Source: JADJLQ01 sp040007895 (lineage in GTDB: Bacteria; Bacteroidota; Bacteroidia; Chitinophagales; Saprospiraceae). Taken from it: a stretch of 10,748 bases of DNA. The notes below the pieces were generated by a model. That model was not told the DNA's origin. It was given only the letters and a program-made list of their open reading frames with translations, and searched no databases. Positions 1 to 5,532 of the stretch are shown here, one piece after another. A program made the translations under genes and the position numbers. Where the stretch lies: assembly GCA_040007895.1 (NCBI GenBank), contig JBDTUE010000144.1, positions 1 to 10,748 on the forward strand. Reading direction: 5' to 3'. Within the stretch, counting starts at the first letter, position 1. Each line of letters starts with the position of its first letter.

Positions 1-1
1 A

Positions 2-187
2 ATCAGTAATTCAGGTTACTTAGATGCGCTGAAAGAAATAAGAAAGGTATATACTTCCCACTTTGGTAAAAGCATTAAGCTGAATCTTTGGCAAATGAGA
101 TTAAAGACTTTGCATTATCTAATCTCCTCTCCAATTGGAAAGCTGCTATATACTCTAAAGAAAAAATTAGGACTAGCGAATGTATGA
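2..187 (+). CDS. C-terminal end of an unidentified protein (partial, cut by left edge)
   Basis: An open frame enters from the left edge and runs for 61 codons to a TGA at 185-187. The visible tail is mixed in charge, with a basic amphipathic stretch near the end (HYLISSPIGKLLYTLKKKLG, residues 38-57), and finishes LANV. This kind of basic C-terminal helix is common in bacterial glycosyltransferases and other peripheral membrane enzymes of glycan loci, but the fragment is too short to assign a family. The next gene starts 16 bases after the stop in the same direction, so the two are probably co-transcribed. An ATG at 184-186 overlaps the TGA as ATGA, but the frame it opens is only seven codons long. 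The opposite strand is also open here (75-272), but that frame has no recognisable features. Confidence 0.6.
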   Translation: MSNSGYLDALKEIRKVYTSHFGKSIKLNLWQMRLKTLHYLISSPIGKLLYTLKKKLGLANV

Positions 188-203
188 TTAAAGTGTTTTT
201 CAT

Positions 204-1862
204 ATGATTACTGTCCTGATTGGAAGTATTTACATCTTCTTTGTATTCTTTATAATTGGAATAACACTCCATCAGTTTTTGTTTGATGAAGTTCCATTAG
301 TTGAAAAATGGGTTGAATCATTTTTTATAGGGATGCTTGGTTTAAATGCAATGGCCACGATATCTTCTCTCTTTTTTAGTGCCGGAGTGACCTTTTATTT
401 TACGACTGTTATAGCTCTCTGTAGTTTTATTACCAATAAATCGCTAAGGATACATTTAAGGACAGTAGTTCGTATTGCTTTGTCAAAAATAAATTATTTT
501 TATTTGAGTGTTAGTATTCTTGTTTTAATCTCCGGTATAAAATATCCTTACCATCCTGATTCCTGGCTTTACCACATCCAAAGTATAAAATGGTTAGAAG
601 AATACCCTTTTATACCAGGTCTTGGAAATTTACATGAAAGATTCGCGTTTAATCCAAGTTTTTTCACACTTTCAGCCGCTTTTACTTTTAGGCATGTACT
701 TGGTATGCCGGTGTATTTAATAAATACGCTGACTTGTTGTATTATTTTACTTCATCTATTATATAGAATAAACAAATCAAAAACTAACAATGAAATTGGT
801 TTCCAAAATGGCTTTTTCTCTTTAGGTTTACTTGTGTATTGTGGGCAGAATATGTCTTCTCCTTCACAGGATCTATCCGCATTATTTTATTCTGTCCCGT
901 TGGTATTAATTCTTTTACGCAATTTTTCTTATCGCTATGATTATGAAGTTGCCCTTTTACTTTCCATTGGAGCAGCTCTCAACAAGATTACATTCCTTCC
1001 CATGACTCTTGTTATTTTCGTAATTTTCATTTTAAACTTAAAAAATATAAAAACATATACTATCTCAAAGATGAATTTTAAAATATTCATCTTTGTATTA
1101 GCCCTGTTAATACCTTGGTTTTATTCCAATTATATTTTATCAGGATATCTACTTTTTCCCTATTATAAAATTGATTTATTTAATCCAGACTGGAAAATAC
1201 CATTAGAAATAGTTAAAAATTATCAATTCATAATTAAAGATTTTGCCTCCAGAAATGGACTACAAGTAAATAGTGAATTTTATAGTTACCATTATTATAA
1301 GTGGCTGACATTTTGGGTTAGCACATTGAGTAAGACCAGTAAATTCTACTTATCCTTTATATTGATATGGTTGGGGGGTATTTTCCTACTAACGCTATTG
1401 CACAGCATCAAGATTAAAATGCAAAGAGATCTTTTATTAATATCTCTGGTGGGTATAATTTTTATTATGGCTTTTGGGCCGGACGTTAGGTTTTTGTTCT
1501 CTTATCTTTTAATGCTTGCCCTTTCTTTTAAAGTAATTTATTCCAATGAATATTTGAAAGTAGTCTTCTATAAATACTTTAATTATCTTTTCATTATATT
1601 TTTTATAGCGCAGCTAGGGTTCAGTACTTTAAAAAAAGAAATAGAATTTACTTTAGACTCTATCTTGGTTCCAAATACAAACCAACATATTAAAACCACG
1701 TTAAACGCATCATCAACCACTTATTTAATTGATCAACTGGCGGTAAAAATACCGGCTAGCTTAAATTGTTTTGATGATCCTATTCCGTGTGCCATTGAAG
1801 TTAAGAAATTAAAATTAAGAACTGGAAACTTAATAGACGGGTTCAAACCCATTCAAAAATAA
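204..1862 (+). CDS. Polytopic membrane protein, LIC_10190/DUF8201-like (probable GT-C type)
   Basis: A 552-residue integral membrane protein with roughly ten hydrophobic segments, the first at residues 3-24, then a soluble C-terminal tail of about 75 residues. Its motifs match what I recall of the LIC_10190 family found in leptospiral and Bacteroidota surface-glycan loci. They are YHPDSWLYHIQSIKWLEEYP (115-134) followed by PGLGNLHERFAFN (138-150), SSPSQDLSA (218-226), NYILSGYLLFPY (309-320), FGPDVRF (424-430), and a terminal CFDDPIPC (522-529) with LRTGNLIDGF (538-547). The acidic residue in the first large loop (Asp119) is where GT-C enzymes that use polyprenyl-linked sugars carry a catalytic Asp, so sugar transfer at the outer face of the inner membrane is a reasonable inference. 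No substrate can be read. The ATG is directly followed by the first membrane helix, and the gene follows the left partial gene by 16 bases. Family call from memory, not searched. Confidence 0.8.
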   Translation: MITVLIGSIYIFFVFFIIGITLHQFLFDEVPLVEKWVESFFIGMLGLNAMATISSLFFSAGVTFYFTTVIALCSFITNKSLRIHLRTVVRIALSKINYFYLSVSILVLISGIKYPYHPDSWLYHIQSIKWLEEYPFIPGLGNLHERFAFNPSFFTLSAAFTFRHVLGMPVYLINTLTCCIILLHLLYRINKSKTNNEIGFQNGFFSLGLLVYCGQNMSSPSQDLSALFYSVPLVLILLRNFSYRYDYEVALLLSIGAALNKITFLPMTLVIFVIFILNLKNIKTYTISKMNFKIFIFVLALLIPWFYSNYILSGYLLFPYYKIDLFNPDWKIPLEIVKNYQFIIKDFASRNGLQVNSEFYSYHYYKWLTFWVSTLSKTSKFYLSFILIWLGGIFLLTLLHSIKIKMQRDLLLISLVGIIFIMAFGPDVRFLFSYLLMLALSFKVIYSNEYLKVVFYKYFNYLFIIFFIAQLGFSTLKKEIEFTLDSILVPNTNQHIKTTLNASSTTYLIDQLAVKIPASLNCFDDPIPCAIEVKKLKLRTGNLIDGFKPIQK

Positions 1863-1869
1863 TATGAAT

Positions 1870-1933
1870 TCAGTGAGGTAAAGTGTATTATGCCACTGAG
1901 ATATTGAATTAAAAGAATTTTTATTAAAAATTC
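1870..1933. repeat. Inverted repeats in the convergent gap (possible weak terminators)
   Basis: The 153-base gap between two converging stop codons holds two dyads. The first pairs TCAGTG (1870-1875) with CACTGA (1894-1899) across an 18-base loop; an alternative pairing is AGTG (1882-1885) with CACT (1894-1897). The second is a perfect 8-bp stem, GAATTTTT (1915-1922) and AAAAATTC (1926-1933), with a 3-base loop. The second stem has one G-C pair and neither dyad is followed by a clear T-run, so a terminator role rests mainly on position. The rest of the gap shows nothing recognisable. Confidence 0.3.
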
Positions 1934-2015
1934 GTACAAACCACCAATTAAAAAATAAATCACTATTTTAAGCTGATGAAACAAATAATGTCAATCACTT
2001 ACTCAAATTAAAAAT

Positions 2016-2999
2016 TTATATCTTAAATACGTAAAGCATACCAAATAGAGAAACATCCGGACTCCCAGGAGCAAAAAGAGAAAAGCCGTTTTCAATAAAT
2101 ATCTTAATTAACTCCTGGTTTCCTTTTAAATGATATTCAATAAGAAAAATATCAACTTTATCAATTAAATTATTTTTCCTCAATGATTCTATTATTTCAT
2201 ATTCGGCTCCTTCACAATCCAATTTTAAAATTATTTTCCTATCGTTCTCCGATTGGTGAATCTTATTCAAATTCTCGCATATACCTTGTATTTCAACGCT
2301 AGTTAATGTCCTTTTGGATTCATCCAGCAATTCACCAAAAACAAAATCTGAAGTAGAACCTCCTAATGAACCATTTGGTGGTAGTGGAACCTTAAGCGTA
2401 ACATGAGCAGATCCCAATCCATAATTAAAGCGTTCAATTTTAGAAGCAGCATAGTTATTGAGCTCAATATTTTTCTCTGCTACATCAAACGTGCCTTTAA
2501 AGGGTTCAAATCCATAAACTTTTTTGATATTGTCAAAGCTGGCAAAAAACAAACTTGAGGCTCCAATATTCATGCCCACATCAAGCACTACGGAGTCTGA
2601 ATTAAATTTGAAATTATACAAATTTTCAATATATATCTCTTCTATCACTTTGAGATTATCAAAACAATCAACAAATATTTTAATGAACTTATTATTGATC
2701 TCAATTACAGCTATATCCTTTCCTTCATCTGAGGTTTCAAATAAAATATACTTGCATTTTATAAATTTCAATAATAAATCTCCATTATCATCAAATATTT
2801 TGATCAGACTTTTATTAAGTAATTTCTGAATGTCACTTCCAGGATAATATACCCTTATCCTCTCATGGTCATTTTTAATCATTGCGGGCTTAACATAATT
2901 GGAATAAGGCTTTGACAGGAGGTTGTAAGCCAACTTAAGATTTCCCGTCTCTCTATAAAGCCTAATTAAAGAAATAATTGGTTTAAAAAGTTTTATCAT
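2016..2999 (-). CDS. FkbM family SAM-dependent methyltransferase
   Basis: A 327-residue protein with an FkbM-type class I methyltransferase domain in its C-terminal two thirds. The SAM-binding glycine loop is VVLDVGMNIGASS (137-149). The acidic end of the second strand is YGFEPF (162-167), where the Glu would bind the SAM ribose. The family's later signature follows as LKLDCEGAEYE (259-269) and IEYH (287-290). FkbM enzymes O-methylate hydroxyl groups, in glycan loci usually of sugars or capped chain ends. The first 130 residues lie outside the core and resemble the N-terminal extensions seen in other glycan-locus FkbM proteins. The gene is monocistronic within view: convergent with the membrane protein on its left and divergent from the cassette on its right. 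A near-consensus -7 element lies 24 bases upstream. The acceptor is unknown. Confidence 0.9.
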   Translation of the reverse strand: MIKLFKPIISLIRLYRETGNLKLAYNLLSKPYSNYVKPAMIKNDHERIRVYYPGSDIQKLLNKSLIKIFDDNGDLLLKFIKCKYILFETSDEGKDIAVIEINNKFIKIFVDCFDNLKVIEEIYIENLYNFKFNSDSVVLDVGMNIGASSLFFASFDNIKKVYGFEPFKGTFDVAEKNIELNNYAASKIERFNYGLGSAHVTLKVPLPPNGSLGGSTSDFVFGELLDESKRTLTSVEIQGICENLNKIHQSENDRKIILKLDCEGAEYEIIESLRKNNLIDKVDIFLIEYHLKGNQELIKIFIENGFSLFAPGSPDVSLFGMLYVFKI

Positions 3000-3022
3000 A
3001 TGAATATAAAGTGATATCAGCG

Positions 3023-3030
3023 TAAAGATA
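3023..3030 (-). promoter_or_regulatory. Near-consensus Bacteroidota -7 element for the FkbM gene
   Basis: Read on the - strand this is TATCTTTA, one mismatch (final base) from the Bacteroidota -7 consensus TAnnTTTG. It sits 23 bases upstream of the ATG at 2999, close to the spacing of the better box at 8980-8987. No -33 TTG is visible at the expected distance. Confidence 0.35.
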
Positions 3031-3041
3031 GGTAATTGGTT

Positions 3042-3058
3042 TGACTATAATATGGTCA
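3042..3058. promoter_or_regulatory. 17-bp near-perfect palindrome, candidate operator
   Basis: The sequence TGACTATAATATGGTCA has half-sites TGAC(T/C)ATA arranged symmetrically about a central base, with one mismatched pair. It lies between two divergent genes, 42 bases upstream of the - strand gene and about 12 bases upstream of that gene's candidate -7 box. This is where a dimeric regulator could act on that promoter. No regulator gene is in the window. A function is inferred only from symmetry and position. Confidence 0.35.
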
Positions 3059-3132
3059 CATAGCAAAGAGACTCAATATTTTATAGCATTATTTCTAAAT
3101 TGTAAAGCATTATATTCTTTTATTATAATAAT

Positions 3133-3279
3133 ATGCTTAATTTTATTCCAAGTGGCATAAATGCTGAAATTTTGAATGTCAGGTACTGCTTGAAAACCGA
3201 GAATATATCCCCAACAAGGTTACATTTGCAAATCGATAAACTCAGTGGTACCTCAATAAGTTACAGAAGTTTTCAATAA
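3133..3279 (+). CDS. Possible small ORF of 48 codons, stop-start coupled to the next gene
   Basis: An ATG at 3133 opens a frame of 48 codons ending in a TAA at 3277-3279. The last A of this stop is the first base of the next gene's ATG, giving TAATG. The peptide begins MLNFIPSGINAEI and ends GTSISYRSFQ, is mostly polar, has one Cys, no signal peptide or membrane segment, and resembles no family I know. The TAATG junction is a typical arrangement for translational coupling and is the main argument for it. Against it, there is no ribosome-binding site, the frame is short, and a candidate -7 box (3221-3228) lies inside it. It could be a leader peptide, the remnant of a longer gene, or chance. 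Confidence 0.22.
   Translation: MLNFIPSGINAEILNVRYCLKTENISPTRLHLQIDKLSGTSISYRSFQ
3221..3228 (+). promoter_or_regulatory. Candidate Bacteroidota -7 promoter element for the three-gene cassette
   Basis: TACATTTG matches the consensus TAnnTTTG exactly and lies 50 bases upstream of the ATG at 3279, so transcription would begin roughly 40 bases before the start codon. No -33 TTG is found at 17-23 bases upstream; the nearest TTG (3190-3192) is 28 bases away. Chance matches to this motif are possible in sequence this AT-rich. Confidence 0.4.
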
Positions 3280-4088
3280 TGTTCAATCAAGAACTAACCA
3301 TATTCGTTGTATTTCATCAGGACATAAATCTGAATTATTATGACCCATCCATTCTAAAGTATTTAGTCTTTGTGAATGTAAACCCCTTTTTCAAGCTCCA
3401 AGAAACTGATACATTTAAAGGTCTCAAGGTTATAAATTTAAATGAACTTCAAACATTCAGTGCATTGGGTAAATGGTATGCTGAATCAGAAGTTATTTAC
3501 AACATCTTCTTAAATATAAATCAATTTCATAATATCAACCATATAGGGTTTGTACATTATGACATGGATATTTCCTCTATCACTGAAGAGAATCTCATTT
3601 TCAATTTCACAAAATATGTTCATTTAAACCTTGAGTCACATCTTTTTGAAACAGATTTTAACCAAAAAATTCTGATGGATATAAGACATCCTAATAAACT
3701 GACAGGCAGAGGGAAAAATTGTTACTACACTATTCTGGAAGATTACAATCAATTCTATCTATCAAATTACACGTTAAATTTATTTAAAGGGAAGTCGTTA
3801 AATCTTTGTTCAGCTTTTATCCTGGAAACCAGCATTTTCCTGGAAATGATGAAATTTATCTCAAGCATTATTACCAGTCACAAATTAGATTTTTATGATA
3901 CCGAAAGAAAAAACAGGTTTCAGGGTGGTATGCTTGAAAGGTACTACGCTGTTTGGTTATTAATAAATTGTAAACTAAGTTTAGAAGTTAAAATAAATCA
4001 TTATTATATTAACACAAGTGCCGCAAATAAAAAAAGTGGTATTAAACGATTAGTATACAAGTTATGGAAAAAAATAAAGTCTGTTTAA
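3279..4088 (+). CDS. Putative glycosyltransferase, DUF4422-like
   Basis: A 269-residue soluble protein without a signal peptide or membrane helix. Its layout recalls DUF4422 glycosyltransferases of O-antigen and capsule loci. After an N-terminal beta-rich part (LTIFVVFHQD, residues 6-15) comes GKWYAESEVIYNIF (64-77), then HIGFVHYDMD (88-97). In DUF4422 proteins an analogous segment reads roughly 'Y-W-x-W-K-N ... D-Y-I-G-L-C-H-Y-R-R'. Late in the chain FQGGMLERYYAVWLL (214-228) matches the family's segment with an acidic-Glu and a terminal helix ending in W-L. HYDMD could supply the acidic metal or nucleotide-sugar site. The C-terminus is strongly basic, suggesting contact with the inner face of the membrane. 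It overlaps the next gene by 25 bases, so the two are translated from one message and probably act in the same pathway. The family assignment is by resemblance and not certain. Confidence 0.6.
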   Translation: MFNQELTIFVVFHQDINLNYYDPSILKYLVFVNVNPFFKLQETDTFKGLKVINLNELQTFSALGKWYAESEVIYNIFLNINQFHNINHIGFVHYDMDISSITEENLIFNFTKYVHLNLESHLFETDFNQKILMDIRHPNKLTGRGKNCYYTILEDYNQFYLSNYTLNLFKGKSLNLCSAFILETSIFLEMMKFISSIITSHKLDFYDTERKNRFQGGMLERYYAVWLLINCKLSLEVKINHYYINTSAANKKSGIKRLVYKLWKKIKSV

Positions 4089-4786
4089 TTTTAACCGGCA
4101 CTATTCAGCCATTAAACGTCCCAAATTTAAACAGGGATAACTATCTGGAAAGAGAACAAGACTATTATAATGGAATTCAATATTGGATGAAATTTAATTT
4201 GCCCCTTATATTTTGTGAAAACAGCAATTACAACTCCAAAAGCATTACTAATTTAATTGGCACTAATAACCCTGATATAGAGGTGCTTCAATTTCATTCC
4301 AAGTCAAGTCTTTTTGGAAAAGGTCATGGAGAAGCTGACATATTCAAATACATTCAGCAAAATTCCATTTTATATCAACTGCATGAAAAATTCTGCAAGA
4401 TATCCGGAAGATATGTAGTCTCGAACTTTAACAAGATTAATCATCTACTGGAAGGATCATATTATATTTGCTCCAATTTATCCAGCTCGATGCGCTGGGC
4501 AGATTCAAGGTTTTTCTTTTTTACTAAAGACTTTTTTGAACAATATTTTTTACCAAATTTGGAATTGCTGGATGAAAAAAACAGGATATACATGGAAAAT
4601 ATTCTGGCCCGCTCCATAAGCAAAGCTTTATCGGATGGACAAAATTTTCAGCTATTGCCTCTCTATCCCAATTACTCAGCCATCGATGGAACCAGTAATA
4701 TTCATTACAGGGATAACTTCTACTCTCGTTTGAAATACAAATTTTATTGGAAGCTGAAAACATTTATATTCAAAAAAGCTATTTAA
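4064..4786 (+). CDS. Protein of unclear family, possible glycosyltransferase of a surface-glycan locus
   Basis: A 240-residue soluble protein. Its start lies inside the preceding gene (25-base overlap), and no other Met occurs until residue 42, so the overlap looks real. Conspicuous segments are CLILTGTIQP (7-16), a first beta strand; RDNYLEREQDYYNGIQYW (24-41); LIFCENSNY (48-56); GKGHGEADI (85-93); KISGRY (112-117); MRWADSRFFFF (143-153); and MENILARSI (177-185). I recall similar proteins, with an 'ENS-Y' then 'GKG-GE' then 'K-SGRY' order, as hypothetical proteins of bacterial polysaccharide clusters, but I cannot name a characterised member. A nucleotide-sugar transferase fold is suggested by this order and by the neighbours. 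The C-terminus is basic and aromatic. An FkbM methyltransferase follows 12 bases downstream, so it is the central gene of a three-gene operon. Confidence 0.7.
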   Translation: MEKNKVCLILTGTIQPLNVPNLNRDNYLEREQDYYNGIQYWMKFNLPLIFCENSNYNSKSITNLIGTNNPDIEVLQFHSKSSLFGKGHGEADIFKYIQQNSILYQLHEKFCKISGRYVVSNFNKINHLLEGSYYICSNLSSSMRWADSRFFFFTKDFFEQYFLPNLELLDEKNRIYMENILARSISKALSDGQNFQLLPLYPNYSAIDGTSNIHYRDNFYSRLKYKFYWKLKTFIFKKAI

Positions 4787-4798
4787 AACTCAGATCCG

Positions 4799-5518
4799 AT
4801 GATAAAACTAATTCTAATTAGACTTTTCACTTTATTCAAAATAAAAGTAATTTCATTTAGCAAATTAGAGCAAAACGAACTTCTAAAATTTAAATTTTTA
4901 TTAAATTTAAATATAAAGACTATTCTAGATATCGGGGCTAATGAAGGTCAATTTGCAAAGATTATTAGAAAAGCATTGCCAACAGCCTTTATTTATTCGT
5001 TTGAACCGATACCACAGGTGTTTGATACACTACGCAAAAATTTTAGTGGCGACCCTTATTTCAAAGCTTTTAATCTTGCATGCGGTAAAACCAATGAGGT
5101 GATAGAGTTCAATAAAAATAACTTCTCTCCATCTTCTTCTATACTTGAAATAACAAGTACTCATACTCAAAATTATATAGGTACGGACAAAACAACAAAA
5201 ATATCAGTTCAAGTGGTCGCTTTAGATAGTTTTAAAAAAGAAATAAATATAATAAGACCGTATGTGGTAAAAATGGATACCCAGGGATATGAAAAATATA
5301 TCCTTCAAGGCGGTGAATCTGTCATTAAAAATGCCAAGGTTATCTTTATTGAATTATCTTATCAACCAATCTATTCAGAACAAGCCTTATTTCCTGAAAT
5401 TTATAACCAACTCACCCAATGGGGATTTATATATCATGGAAATTTAGAAGAAGGAAGGAGTCCAATAAGTGGAGAAGTATTGGTTTCCGATGGAATTTTT
5501 ATTAATACAATGGATTAA
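4799..5518 (+). CDS. FkbM family SAM-dependent methyltransferase
   Basis: A 239-residue protein, nearly all of it the FkbM methyltransferase domain. The SAM loop is TILDIGANEGQF (41-52) and the ribose-binding acidic residue is Glu69 in YSFEPIP (66-72). A serine-rich FSPSSSIL (109-116) follows, then VKMDTQGYE (157-165), the D-x-Q-G version of the family signature, and IELSYQPIY (184-192). The short N-terminus starts with a hydrophobic-basic helix that may touch the membrane. It is the last gene of the cassette, 12 bases after the preceding stop. The likely role is O-methylation of a sugar or chain end made by the two putative glycosyltransferases before it; that link is inferred from the operon. 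It shares little sequence with the FkbM protein at 2016-2999 beyond the motifs. Confidence 0.9.
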   Translation: MIKLILIRLFTLFKIKVISFSKLEQNELLKFKFLLNLNIKTILDIGANEGQFAKIIRKALPTAFIYSFEPIPQVFDTLRKNFSGDPYFKAFNLACGKTNEVIEFNKNNFSPSSSILEITSTHTQNYIGTDKTTKISVQVVALDSFKKEINIIRPYVVKMDTQGYEKYILQGGESVIKNAKVIFIELSYQPIYSEQALFPEIYNQLTQWGFIYHGNLEEGRSPISGEVLVSDGIFINTMD

Positions 5519-5520
5519 AA

Positions 5521-5532
5521 GAAAATATTTTC
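5521..5532. repeat. 12-bp perfect palindrome between converging genes
   Basis: GAAAATATTTTC fills the gap of 12 bases between the stop of the + strand methyltransferase and the stop of the - strand YfhO-type gene, and its last two bases fall in the latter stop. It could form a short loopless or small-loop hairpin acting on both transcripts, but it is almost all A and T and may be chance. Confidence 0.2.

Noticed and set aside
75..272. Open frame of 65 codons on the - strand
   Set aside because: It lies opposite the end of the left partial gene and the start of the membrane protein, both of which fit better; it has no recognisable features.
2524..2829. Open frame of 101 codons on the + strand inside the FkbM gene
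   Set aside because: It is antisense to the SAM-binding region of a clear methyltransferase and has no recognisable motifs.
3046..3051. TATAAT as a classical sigma-70 -10 box on the + strand
   Set aside because: No TTGACA-like element is correctly spaced, Bacteroidota use a different consensus, and the sequence is part of the palindrome at 3042-3058.
3085..3113. Direct repeat AGCATTAT at 3085-3092 and 3106-3113, spaced 21 bases
   Set aside because: Eight AT-rich bases repeated once are easily expected by chance here; the spacing of two helical turns is suggestive but not enough.
4524..4763. Open frame on the - strand within the gene at 4064-4786
   Set aside because: It is antisense to a gene in a compact operon, and its composition (Cys, Trp, His rich) is typical of shadow frames.
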